Shown piece by piece: positions 9,701-18,585 of a stretch of DNA of 64,000 nucleotides (position 1 is the first letter of the stretch; the number at the start of each line of letters is the position of its first letter). Position numbers and translations under genes: made by a program. The stretch covers positions 1 through 64,000 of the forward strand of contig NZ_JAAOIE010000008.1 in NCBI RefSeq assembly GCF_011326755.1. The letters run 5' to 3'. The notes beneath the pieces are model-generated. The model searched no databases and was not told where the DNA came from. It was given only the letters and a program-made list of their open reading frames with translations. Source of the stretch: Cochlodiniinecator piscidefendens (GTDB lineage: Bacteria > Pseudomonadota > Alphaproteobacteria > Rhodobacterales > Rhodobacteraceae).

Positions 9701-12700
9701 GCCGGAGATGCCTTTGGGCAAATCGACGAAACATCCTATGTGTTGCCGCCCGAACGTGGGCGCGAAGGCTATGATCAATTGCTTCAGGCCTTGGTCGCGA
9801 ATGGTACTGTTCCGACACGCATTGTGCATCTTTGGTTGCTAACAGATCGTGAAACGTTCCGCCCCGGCAGTTCATTTTTCCATCGCAATATTGAACAGGG
9901 TTTTTTCAGCCTGCTGTTTCTTGCACAGGCAATCGAAGGCGAAAATCTACCAAAACCTTTGCATATCACCGCAGTGACTTCCGGCGCGCGCCAAGTCAAA
10001 AACGAACCGCTCCCTTACCCAGAAAAAGCAACAATCGCAGGCCCCTGCCGTGTCATCCCGCGTGAATTGCCCCAAGTTACGACGTCAATGATTGATGTTG
10101 GTAAGGTTGCCGCTGACAAAACCGCGTTACGATTACTTGAAGATTTAATAGCACCGCCCATCAACATGGTTGCGGCTATTCGTGGTGAAAAGCGGTTTGA
10201 ACTCGAGTATCGGACACAAACCCTAGATGTCGATACCCCCAATATTCGCGGGGATGGAACCTATCTGATCACTGGCGGATTTGGCGGTATTGGTCTCACG
10301 CTGGCTGAGGACCTGATTAAACAGGGCGCAAGCCGGATCGTGCTTTTATCGCGTTCGGGTTTGCCTGATCGCGCGGATTGGGTCGGACATTTAAAAACCC
10401 ACAGCCCGGTTGATCAAACCTCAACCCGTATCAAAGCCGTTCAAGCCCTAGAAACATTAGGCGCTGAAATTGTTCTATGTCGTGCCGATGTTTGTAATAT
10501 CACTGAAATGCGCGATTTGGCGCGCAGCCTAGGCGCTGTTCACGGTGTCATTCATGCTGCAGGTGTCGTGGATGATGCACCTATCTTGGCGAAAACGCCA
10601 TCCTCCGTCGAAGATGTCTTTACCCCAAAACTGCACGGCACAGAGGTTCTGCATCAAGTCTTTCCCGACGGCACGTTAGATTGGCTGGTTCTATTTTCGT
10701 CCACCAGTACAGCAACAGCGCCTGTGGGGCAGGTTGATTACGTCGCCGCCAATGCCTTTCTGAATGCATATGCCGCGTCGCGTTCTAACGACAAAACACG
10801 GGTGCTAGCGTTAAACTGGGGGATCTGGGCCGAAGTTGGCATGGCCGCAGACGCCTTAGCACAGCGCGATGCGGCCCTACAGTCTGAGGCTAAACCAATT
10901 GATATGCCGTTATTAGACGACGCAGGGTTTGATCACGCTGGGCAACGGCAATTTCACGCGACCTACCGTGTCTCAGATCAATGGGTTTTGGATGGTCACC
11001 GTACCAAAGCAGGCGATGCCCTGCTCCCCGGAACCGGGTATTTGGAACTCGCCGCCGAAGCCTTGCGGGCCCATGGCGAAGACGGGCCATTTTCCCTAAA
11101 CGATCTATTGTTCCTACGGCCCCTCGCCGTCGATGATCACGCTCGCAAAGAAATACGCCTTAAACTGCACCGCAGCGATTTTGGCTACGATATCAAGGTA
11201 CAAAGCCAATCCCCTGTGAACGGTCGAAAGGGGTGGGAAACCCATGCAGAGGCCAATGTTGATTTGTCATCGATTGACCCCCCTGCCCCCGTCAACATCG
11301 CAGAAGTTATGGAACGTTGCCCTGATGTTACTGATGGATTGCAAAAATCTCCGCAAGAGGTTCACCTGAATTTTGGCCCTCGTTGGAGTGTTCTTCAAAA
11401 AACAGCCTATGGCACAAACGAAGGTATTGCTCGGCTTGCCTTACCTGATGATCTGCGCAGCGATATCGACGCCGGGTTTCTATTGCACCCTGCCCTGATG
11501 GACATCGCAACCGGTTGGGCAATGAAGCTGATTGATGGATACACTGCAACCCATTTATGGGTGCCATTGTCTTATGGTTCCGTTGACGTTTATCGCACCT
11601 TGCCCGACACCGTTTACAGCTGGGTGCGCAACGCTTCACACAATACAAGCCAAGACGAAACCGCACGCTTTGACATTGTTATCACCGACGAAGATGGCAA
11701 TATCTGCGTTGAGGTTTCTGGGTTTACATTGCATCGCTTAGGAACAAACCAAAGCTTTGCAAAACCCATTCCGGCCAAAGAACAGGATCTGGAATTTGAT
11801 ATCACTGGGGCCCAGCAACCTCAGACAGCCGCCGAAGAGCGCCTGCGCCATAATCTTGAACAAGGTATTAGACCGAGCGAAGGTGCCGCAGCCTTTCGGC
11901 GTGCATTGGCGACTGGTCAGTCTGAGATCATCGTATCATCGCTGAATCTGAATGGATTGATTGCACAAGCCGATGCAACCGTCGAAAAATCGTCAACTGG
12001 GCAGAGCTTTCAGCGGCCCGAACTCGACAGTGATTTTATCGCGCCGAGCAATGATATCGAACGCACACTTGCAGGATTCTGGCAGGATTTACTGGGTGTT
12101 GAACAAGTCGGCGTCGAGGATAGTTTCTTTGACCTTGGCGGGCATTCGCTCGTTGCTGTGCGTTTGTTTGCGATGGTCAAAAAGGCTTATCAAATTGATT
12201 TTCCGATTTCGATTTTGTTCGAAGCGCCAACAATCACAAAATGCGCAGCGTTGATCGCGGATCAAGTTGGCGGCGCCACTAACAATGGCGACACCCCTAC
12301 TCCGCTAAAAAAACCTACACGCCGCTTCACCCATATCGTCCCAATGCACGAAGGCGAAGCTGCTTCCAAAACACCTTTCTTCCTTGTTGCTGGTATGTTC
12401 GGGAACGTCTTAAACCTGCGCCATCTCGCGCACCTTCTTGGGGCGGATCGCCCGTTTTATGGATTGCAAGCCAAAGGGTTGTATGGCGATGACAAGCCAC
12501 ATGACAACATTGAAACAGCGGCAGCAGATTACATTGCGGAAATGCAGATCGTGCAGCCACATGGGCCTTATTTCCTAGGTGGCTTTTCAGGGGGTGGTAT
12601 CACCGCCTATGAAATTGCACGCCAACTGCGCGAAGCCGGCGAAGAAACCGCATTGCTGGTAATGCTGGATACGCCTCTGCCAACCCGCCGACCACTGGAA

Positions 12701-13174
12701 CGCAGTGATCGTATGCGCATTCAATGGCAGGAATTGAAACGCAAAGGGCTTTCATACCCCTTTGTTTGGCTCAAAAACCGCATTCAATGGGAACTGCAAA
12801 AACGCCAATCCCAACCTGATGCGGCAATCGCAACACACCAGTTCCACAACTCTGATATTGAGGCGGCATTTTTACACGCTGTCGCCACTTATTCTTTGCG
12901 AAAATGGGATGGACCCGTCGCGTTGTTCCGCCCCCCTCTTGTTGGGCATTGGGCAGGTGCGCAAGGCCGCTTAATCAGCTCAGAGCGCGCTTATCTTTTC
13001 CATGACAATGATTGGGGTGACTGGATTAATACAGTCGACGTAATCGAAGTGCCCGGCGATCATGACTCAATGGTGCTTGAACCAAATGTCCGCGTTTTGG
13101 CCGCACATATGAAACGCTTGATTTCATCCGCTGAGCGCAAATCGACACAAACCAAAGTGAGGGCAGCCGAATGA
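6794..13174 (+). CDS. Type I polyketide synthase, KS-AT-KR-DH-ACP-TE
   Basis: This 2126-residue single-module PKS has these domains in order. KS (~12-430) has Cys186 in TACSTSL, His322 in ECHGTG and His362 in NIGHLDT. AT (~535-860) has Ser635 in GHSMGE and AAHS at ~732-735, where HAFH or YASH usually sits, so the extender cannot be assigned. KR (~900-1340) has an NADPH loop LITGGFGGIG, a VDD element suggesting B-type, and the SST...Y...N active site. DH (~1385-1660) has His1402 in a slightly lengthened HxGxP motif and an Asp in HPALMD. ACP has Ser1785 in GGHSL. TE has Ser1932 in GFSGGG and His2090. KR before DH is opposite to the usual order. An SD (GAGG, 7 bases away) supports the start at 6794. 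The stop overlaps the next GT2 as ATGA. It begins with KS, so it needs an acyl chain from elsewhere; the NRPS at 14158 is the obvious donor. Confidence 0.92.
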   Translation: MNDGSGHIQMSENDIAIVGMAAHLPGADTLERYWSNLRDGVESIRQMSDEELLAAGEKPGRLHHKNYVRAAAPLDRFEYFDADFFGFSPKEAAILDPQHRQFLEVTWEALENAGHVPEKFDGPIGVFAGCGMGSYLYFNICSNPDLVDDVGMFLLRHTGNDKDFLATRVSHVFDLKGPSINMQTACSTSLVATHYACQALLNGECDMALAGGVTIELPQNRGYIFKEGEVLSPDGHCHAFDHRAEGTVFGSGAGAIVLRRLDDAINDGDHIWGVIKGTAVNNDGAAKAGYLAPSVDGQANAISEAHAIAQIPADTIDYVECHGTGTYLGDPIEVAALTEAFRKTTDETGFCGIGSVKTNIGHLDTAAGVASLIKTSLSLTHKQIPPSLGYEAPNPVIDFDGSPFSVNASLRDWTSHKGPRRAGVNSLGVGGTNAHAVLEEAPLRSASDESDWPFHILTLSARSKGALDDASTALAKHLRAHSDQPLADVAYTLKEGRRAFEKRRIVVAETHEEAARLLEENDKRRVFTHSALGDDPETIFMFPGGGAQYVGMARDLYETEPVFQDWMDRGFAVLEPQIDYDIRALWLADGDARSTADIKLKQPSVQLPLIMIVEYALAQLWMSWGVKPAALVGHSMGENTAACLAGVLSFEDCIGLVLLRGQLFDTVPAGGMLSVPLSLQDLEPYLSQDLDIAGLNAPDLTVVSGPQHALDTLAQILDEDDVIAQRIPIDIAAHSRMLDPILDRFRDYLRSIRLNAPQIPFVSNQTGDFITADEATNPDYWVRHLRGTVHFADCITTLSEKTDRVYLEMGPGKALSSLTQMHSAVTAQQVFSVLRHPDEAIEDDLYFLGIVGRLWATGVEADWEQIWGDAKRHRVPLPTYAFQRAPYFIEPGTAKETVVDDYLSRTDEIADWGYRPHWRPRLAEADVDPETELDMADPQSWLIFMDDAGVGAALAKRLRAAGHPVIEIHAGDAFGQIDETSYVLPPERGREGYDQLLQALVANGTVPTRIVHLWLLTDRETFRPGSSFFHRNIEQGFFSLLFLAQAIEGENLPKPLHITAVTSGARQVKNEPLPYPEKATIAGPCRVIPRELPQVTTSMIDVGKVAADKTALRLLEDLIAPPINMVAAIRGEKRFELEYRTQTLDVDTPNIRGDGTYLITGGFGGIGLTLAEDLIKQGASRIVLLSRSGLPDRADWVGHLKTHSPVDQTSTRIKAVQALETLGAEIVLCRADVCNITEMRDLARSLGAVHGVIHAAGVVDDAPILAKTPSSVEDVFTPKLHGTEVLHQVFPDGTLDWLVLFSSTSTATAPVGQVDYVAANAFLNAYAASRSNDKTRVLALNWGIWAEVGMAADALAQRDAALQSEAKPIDMPLLDDAGFDHAGQRQFHATYRVSDQWVLDGHRTKAGDALLPGTGYLELAAEALRAHGEDGPFSLNDLLFLRPLAVDDHARKEIRLKLHRSDFGYDIKVQSQSPVNGRKGWETHAEANVDLSSIDPPAPVNIAEVMERCPDVTDGLQKSPQEVHLNFGPRWSVLQKTAYGTNEGIARLALPDDLRSDIDAGFLLHPALMDIATGWAMKLIDGYTATHLWVPLSYGSVDVYRTLPDTVYSWVRNASHNTSQDETARFDIVITDEDGNICVEVSGFTLHRLGTNQSFAKPIPAKEQDLEFDITGAQQPQTAAEERLRHNLEQGIRPSEGAAAFRRALATGQSEIIVSSLNLNGLIAQADATVEKSSTGQSFQRPELDSDFIAPSNDIERTLAGFWQDLLGVEQVGVEDSFFDLGGHSLVAVRLFAMVKKAYQIDFPISILFEAPTITKCAALIADQVGGATNNGDTPTPLKKPTRRFTHIVPMHEGEAASKTPFFLVAGMFGNVLNLRHLAHLLGADRPFYGLQAKGLYGDDKPHDNIETAAADYIAEMQIVQPHGPYFLGGFSGGGITAYEIARQLREAGEETALLVMLDTPLPTRRPLERSDRMRIQWQELKRKGLSYPFVWLKNRIQWELQKRQSQPDAAIATHQFHNSDIEAAFLHAVATYSLRKWDGPVALFRPPLVGHWAGAQGRLISSERAYLFHDNDWGDWINTVDVIEVPGDHDSMVLEPNVRVLAAHMKRLISSAERKSTQTKVRAAE

Positions 13175-14157
13175 AACGACCGATCAGCCTTCTGACTGTC
13201 ATCCTAAATTACAAAACCCCGGATATGACCCTGCAATCGATCGTTGCGGCGACCACTGAAATGCAAGGTATCAGTGGCAACATTGTCGTTGTGGATAACG
13301 ATTCAGGGGATGGATCCTTTGAAAAGCTACAAGCCGAAACCCAAGATATGGAGCATGTTCATGTTGTTGCCTCCGGTCATAATGGTGGTTTCGGTGCTGG
13401 CAATAATTTTGGAATTCAGTGGGCGCTAAGCGCAGGTTTAAAACCTGATTATGTCTATATTTTAAATTCTGATGCCTTCCCCGGAAAAAACTCAATTCAG
13501 GCTTTATTGGATGCACTCGAAAACCATAAAAATATCGGATTTGCAGGAAGCTATATTCACGGACCAGATGCGCAAGGACATGTAACAACTTTTCGTTTTC
13601 CATCAATCGCGAGCGAACTGGAGGGTGCTGCGCGCTTTGGCCCGATCAGCCGTGCCCTTAAATCTGCTGTGGTACCCATTCCAATTCCGGAGGTAACTCA
13701 ACCCGTCGACTGGCTCGCAGGCGCAAGCATGATGATGCGTTTCCAAACCCTTGAGGAGATCGGATTATTTGATGAACGGTTTTTCCTGTATTTTGAGGAA
13801 ACAGATCTATGTTTAAGAGCGCAACGGGCGGGATGGCAAGTTTTATTCGTGCGCGAAAGCGAAGTCATGCATATAGGATCAGTCTCAACAGGCATGAAAT
13901 CCTGGCAGCGCACCCCAAAATTTTGGTTTGACTCTCGGCATCATTATTTTTGCAAAAACCACGGGAAGTTTTACGCGTTGGGTGCGACTTTAGCTCATGT
14001 TTCAGGCGGGCTTTTGTGGCGCATACGCCGGTTGATTCAGCGCAAACCGCAGGCTGACCCAAACCATTTTCTACGCGATCTCATTCGGCATTCATTTTGG
14101 CGTAAACGCGCTGTGGCAGATGTTCCTCAGATTTCAACCAAGACGCAGGAGGCATAA
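13171..14157 (+). CDS. Glycosyltransferase family 2, rhamnosyltransferase-like
   Basis: This 328-residue GT2 starts LLTVILNYKTPDMT and has VVVDNDSGDGS (~45-55), HNGGFGAGNN and an NSDAF metal-site motif near residue 98. Near 190 are WLAGASMMMR and a downstream FFLYFEETDLCLR stretch, which is the pattern of WbbL-like rhamnosyltransferases. No membrane helix of the processive type is evident. It lies between the PKS and the NRPS and overlaps the PKS stop as ATGA. Such tight coupling argues that sugar transfer is part of the same pathway as the polyketide/peptide synthesis. Its stop is immediately followed by the NRPS start, and the NRPS ribosome-binding site AGGAGG lies inside this gene's last codons. 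Donor sugar is unknown. Confidence 0.82.
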   Translation: MKRPISLLTVILNYKTPDMTLQSIVAATTEMQGISGNIVVVDNDSGDGSFEKLQAETQDMEHVHVVASGHNGGFGAGNNFGIQWALSAGLKPDYVYILNSDAFPGKNSIQALLDALENHKNIGFAGSYIHGPDAQGHVTTFRFPSIASELEGAARFGPISRALKSAVVPIPIPEVTQPVDWLAGASMMMRFQTLEEIGLFDERFFLYFEETDLCLRAQRAGWQVLFVRESEVMHIGSVSTGMKSWQRTPKFWFDSRHHYFCKNHGKFYALGATLAHVSGGLLWRIRRLIQRKPQADPNHFLRDLIRHSFWRKRAVADVPQISTKTQEA

Positions 14158-17100
14158 ATGACACCTTTAAACGGTCTCTTTATTGGCGACGGATCACTCC
14201 TGATCCAATGCGGTGAGCAATGGTTGACACGAGGGCATTCTATTGGAGCGGTGGTCAGCACCAACCCAGAAATTCATGCATGGGCCAAAGGGCATAACTG
14301 CACGGTCGCTCATAGTTTTTCCGACCTACCTGAGTTGAAATTCGATTGGTTATTAAGCATTGCTAATCTGACGATGATCCCAAAATCGATTTTAAAATTG
14401 GCGAAAAAGGGCGCATTGAATTTTCACGACGGCCCTCTCCCGCGCTACGCAGGATTAAACGCGCCTGTCTGGGCAATTCTCAACGGCGAAACCGAACATG
14501 GGATCACTTGGCATGTTATCGAAGAAGGCGCAGATACCGGCGACATCGTTGAACAACGCCTCTTTGAAATAAGCCCCAACGAAACTGCACTTACTTTAAA
14601 CACTAAATGCTATGAGGCTGCACTCAATAGTTTCGGAGATTTGATCGTTCAAATCGAAAACAAACTGCCAAATCGCCAACCCCAAAATTTTGACCAGCGC
14701 AGTTATTTTTCGCGCGATGCCTACCCTGATTTCAATGGGGTTTTGGATTTCGAAAAGCCCGCTATTGCAGTTGCTCGACTTGTGCGCGGGTTAGACCACG
14801 GACCATATTGGAACCCATTGTGCTGTGCAAAAATCACCCACAACAATAGCATATCAATTGTCCAGCACGCTGAACCTGTCAACGGTGACGGCGCGCCGGG
14901 CCGCGTTCTGGAAACCTCCCAAGATCATATCACAGTTGCCTGTGGACAAGGCGCGGTAAAGTTATGGGGCTTCCAAAGCTTGTCAGGTGAAACTCACAAA
15001 AATGTAATTCCGCTTGGTCAAATGATCACCAAACCGGGCCAATTTGATAATGTTTCGCTTGCGAATGAACAAACCTGGCGCAAAAGACTGAGCGCTGCCG
15101 TCCCGTATGAGTTTCCCTTTGCCGAACCTAAGGCAGAACCCTCAAAGTATCAGGCGCACCCGATTTCAATTTCAACACAACAGGTTTTTGAATTTGCAGC
15201 GGCGTTTTTGAAAATCAAGCAACCTACGCTTGCCCTAAACACGCCCAATAAAAACCCCCTGCTGACAGGTTGGGTGCCTGTTTCCCAAAATGAACATGTC
15301 CAAACTTGCGCTACTGAAATGGCGGCGGATCTGTTTGCACGGGACACTTCGTTGTCGCACCAGATACCATTGATGGGGATATCAAACGGTGCTGGCGCAT
15401 TGACCGGCACAGTATTGTGTTTTGACATTGCATCAGGCCAACTCTTTGTGGATCAATCCCGCCTAAGTAATGCCGCGATAGATGTTATCCTTGCTCGGCT
15501 GCAAAGTTTTATTGCGACTGGCAACATTATCCCAGCCGGAGAACGCGAAACCGTTCTGACGCAATGGAACGACACTGCAGCAAGCAATAATCCACAGCCC
15601 ATCCATCATTTGTTCGAAGCACAAGCACAACGTAAACCTAATGCGACAGCGTTGGTCTTTGAGGACAAATCACTTAGCTACGAAGCTTTGAACAAACGCG
15701 CAAATCAAGTTGCCAGCGTTTTAAGTGAGTTGGGTGTTGGCCCTGACGTGTTGGTCGGATTGTATGTTGACCGTTCTTTGGACATGCTTGTTGCCGCCCT
15801 TGCCATTTTAAAGGCAGGCGGCGCCTATGTGCCCATGGATCCAACCTATCCAGATGACCGAATTAGTCACTTCATTCACGACAGCAACGCGTCGGTATTA
15901 ATCACACAGCGCGCCCTCACGGAGCGTCTGCCTGCACATAACGCGGCAGTGTTAGAAATAGACGTTGATCCGAGGTTTGAATCCGCTTCCGCAGAAAACC
16001 TAGGCACATCTGTTAGCGCTGAAAATTTAGCCTACATGATCTATACTTCCGGCTCGACCGGGCGCCCCAAAGGGGTGATGGTCGAACATGGCAATGTGGC
16101 TAATTTCTTTGCCGGAATGGATGCCCACGTACTGCACGACCCCGCTGGCGTCTGGATGGCAGTCACCAGCTTGTCTTTTGACATTTCAGTGCTTGAACTT
16201 TTCTATACCTTGGCCCGCGGCTTTAAAACCGTGATCAGTGGGTCTGAGAATCGCGCACAATTGTCCAACGGCCCCGTAATCGGAACTGGGCGTGGCATGG
16301 ATTTCAGCCTGTATTACTGGGGCAACGACGACGGCGTTGGGCCTGAAAAATACGCAACCCTTTTGAAAGGCGCACAATTTGCAGACGCAAACGGGTTTTG
16401 TGCTGTCTGGACACCTGAGCGACATTTTCACGCGTTTGGCGGCCCTTATCCGAACCCATCAGTGACTGGGGCCGCGGTTGCAGCAATCACGAATAACATT
16501 GCCGTGCGTGCGGGTAGCTGTGTCGCCCCCCTTCACCATCCTGCTCGGATCGCCGAAGAATGGGCCGTGATTGACAACCTCACCAACGGTCGCACTGGTA
16601 TCGGATTTGCGTCAGGATGGCAGCCGGATGATTTCCTCTTACGTCCGGAAAATACACCGCCACTGAACAAACCTGCATTATACGAAAGCATCAAAACGGT
16701 CCGCGCACTTTGGGCGGGTGAGTCTGTTGAGTTTCCCAAAAAAGACGGATCAATGCACAGCGTTGTGACGCAACCACGCCCTGTTTCTAAAAAGTTGGAG
16801 GTATGGGTCACGACGGCTGGCAATCCACAAACTTGGATCGAAGCAGGCGAGCTTGGCGCGAACATTTTAACCCACCTTTTGGGCCAAAGTGTCGAGGAAG
16901 TCGGCGAGAAAATTAAACTGTATCACGAGGCGTTGCGCAAATCCGGTCATGATCCAGCTGACTTCAATGTGACTTTGATGCTGCACAGCTTTGTCGCAGA
17001 TGACAGAGAAACTGCGCGCGAAATTGCCCGCGAACCGATGAAAGATTACCTGCGGTCCGCTGCCGGATTAATCAAACAATACGCTTGGGCGTTCCCTGCA

Positions 17101-18585
17101 TTTAAGCGCCCAGAAGGGGCCAAGAACGCCTTTGATCTTGAGTTAGGTTCACTCGAAGAAGAAGAGCTTGAGGGAATCCTGGATTTTGCGTTCTTGCGCT
17201 ATTTTGAAGACTCCGGCTTGTTTGGCACCGTAGATGACTGTGTGCAAAGGGTCGAAGCGTTAAAACGCATCGGTGTTGACGAAGTTGCCTGCCTTATCGA
17301 CTACGGCATAGCGCCAGAAATTGTTCTTGAGGGGCTGAAACCACTCGCGGAAGTTCTGCGCAAATCAAATATAGCCGCTGATATTGCCGAAGATGATTTT
17401 TCGATCGCTGCTCAAATTGCACGGCACAATGTCACCCATATGCAATGCACACCAAGTATGGCCCGCATGATCGCAATGGATGATGATGCGCGCGACACTT
17501 TGGGGCAGCTAGACCAGCTTTTGATTGGTGGTGAAGCCCTGCCCGGCGCGTTGGTTGATGATTTGCGCGAAGCCACTTCTGCGCAAGTTCTAAACATGTA
17601 TGGCCCAACAGAAACGACCATTTGGTCATCGGTCGAACCTGTCATGCAAAGCGAAAGCACAATGAACATCGGCAAGCCCATTGCAAACACGTCGATGTAT
17701 GTACTGGATGATGACATGAACCCCACTGCCATTGGCGAAGCGGGTGAATTGTATATTGGCGGTCAGGGCGTAACACGAGGGTATTGGCAACGCGATACGC
17801 TCACTGCTGAGCGTTTCGTCGCCAACCCGTTTGGCCAAGGACGCCTATATCGAACTGGCGATCTGGCCGCTTGGCGGGTTGATGGGCGGCTCGATTTTTT
17901 TGGTCGCTCTGATCATCAGGTTAAATTACGGGGCTATCGCATCGAACTTGGAGAAATCGAAGCTGCATTGGAACATCACGATTCAGTTGAACAGGCCGTT
18001 GTGGTCGCACGCGAAGATACGCCCGGCGATCTACGGCTCGTAGCCTATATCAAAGGCCAACAGTTTTCCGAAACAATCCTAAAAGAACACCTGTCAACAG
18101 TGATACCATCATTTATGGTGCCGTCGCATTTCGTTTCCGTCGATCAATTTCCTCTGACACCCAACCAGAAAATCGATCGTGCTGGACTGCCCAAACCCAC
18201 CTCAGTCGTCGCAATGCCCCAATCAATGGTCGGGGCATCGGACACGTTAGAACAACAAATCGCGCGGGTTTGGAGCCATTTCTTAGGCGTGGAAAACATC
18301 AGTTCCTCTGCGAGTTTCTTTGAACTTGGCGGCCATTCTTTGCTGGCGGTTCAGGTGCATCGTGAGTTGCGTACAACGCTTTCATTGCAAAAACTCAGCA
18401 TCACCGATATATTCCGTTTCCCTAAGCTGAAAGAATTGGCGGGGCGCATCCGCGATCTTTCTGAGGCGAAATCTGCATCGCCTCAGGTTGCGACGCCCGC
18501 GAATGAAAATTCCACGACCACCCGCACTGACGCCATGTCCAAACGGCGTGCAATGCGGGCTCAACGAAAGGCTGCCCGCTCATGA
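14158..18585 (+). CDS. NRPS: formyltransferase - adenylation domain interrupted by luciferase-like monooxygenase - PCP
   Basis: In this 1475-residue protein, residues 1-~300 form a Met-tRNA/sugar-formyltransferase fold with Asn88, His90 and Asp126, spaced as the catalytic triad of E. coli Fmt. Residues ~320-475 look like a degenerate, partial condensation-type linker. The adenylation domain starts near 480, with A3 at ~625 (YTSGSTGRPKG) and A4 FDIS at Asp675. A flavin-dependent luciferase-like (LLM) monooxygenase of the MupA/Atu3635 type then fills ~700-1075. The adenylation domain resumes with A5 (NMYGPTE, ~1147), A7 (YRTGDL) and Lys1338. Pocket residues aligned by hand to GrsA are D675, I676, L679, Q1096, L1122, G1124, M1147, I1155, W1156, K1338, nearly the known glycine code. 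PCP has Ser1394 in GGHSL. There is no full condensation, thioesterase or reductase domain, so F-A-PCP looks like an initiation module. The basic C-terminal tail could be a docking element. Confidence 0.9.
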   Translation: MTPLNGLFIGDGSLLIQCGEQWLTRGHSIGAVVSTNPEIHAWAKGHNCTVAHSFSDLPELKFDWLLSIANLTMIPKSILKLAKKGALNFHDGPLPRYAGLNAPVWAILNGETEHGITWHVIEEGADTGDIVEQRLFEISPNETALTLNTKCYEAALNSFGDLIVQIENKLPNRQPQNFDQRSYFSRDAYPDFNGVLDFEKPAIAVARLVRGLDHGPYWNPLCCAKITHNNSISIVQHAEPVNGDGAPGRVLETSQDHITVACGQGAVKLWGFQSLSGETHKNVIPLGQMITKPGQFDNVSLANEQTWRKRLSAAVPYEFPFAEPKAEPSKYQAHPISISTQQVFEFAAAFLKIKQPTLALNTPNKNPLLTGWVPVSQNEHVQTCATEMAADLFARDTSLSHQIPLMGISNGAGALTGTVLCFDIASGQLFVDQSRLSNAAIDVILARLQSFIATGNIIPAGERETVLTQWNDTAASNNPQPIHHLFEAQAQRKPNATALVFEDKSLSYEALNKRANQVASVLSELGVGPDVLVGLYVDRSLDMLVAALAILKAGGAYVPMDPTYPDDRISHFIHDSNASVLITQRALTERLPAHNAAVLEIDVDPRFESASAENLGTSVSAENLAYMIYTSGSTGRPKGVMVEHGNVANFFAGMDAHVLHDPAGVWMAVTSLSFDISVLELFYTLARGFKTVISGSENRAQLSNGPVIGTGRGMDFSLYYWGNDDGVGPEKYATLLKGAQFADANGFCAVWTPERHFHAFGGPYPNPSVTGAAVAAITNNIAVRAGSCVAPLHHPARIAEEWAVIDNLTNGRTGIGFASGWQPDDFLLRPENTPPLNKPALYESIKTVRALWAGESVEFPKKDGSMHSVVTQPRPVSKKLEVWVTTAGNPQTWIEAGELGANILTHLLGQSVEEVGEKIKLYHEALRKSGHDPADFNVTLMLHSFVADDRETAREIAREPMKDYLRSAAGLIKQYAWAFPAFKRPEGAKNAFDLELGSLEEEELEGILDFAFLRYFEDSGLFGTVDDCVQRVEALKRIGVDEVACLIDYGIAPEIVLEGLKPLAEVLRKSNIAADIAEDDFSIAAQIARHNVTHMQCTPSMARMIAMDDDARDTLGQLDQLLIGGEALPGALVDDLREATSAQVLNMYGPTETTIWSSVEPVMQSESTMNIGKPIANTSMYVLDDDMNPTAIGEAGELYIGGQGVTRGYWQRDTLTAERFVANPFGQGRLYRTGDLAAWRVDGRLDFFGRSDHQVKLRGYRIELGEIEAALEHHDSVEQAVVVAREDTPGDLRLVAYIKGQQFSETILKEHLSTVIPSFMVPSHFVSVDQFPLTPNQKIDRAGLPKPTSVVAMPQSMVGASDTLEQQIARVWSHFLGVENISSSASFFELGGHSLLAVQVHRELRTTLSLQKLSITDIFRFPKLKELAGRIRDLSEAKSASPQVATPANENSTTTRTDAMSKRRAMRAQRKAARS

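Noticed and set aside
16255-17385. Possible transposon-like insertion into the adenylation gene
   Set aside because: The frame is continuous, the insert is a complete LLM monooxygenase domain and no terminal repeats or target duplication are seen; it is a known kind of interrupted adenylation domain.
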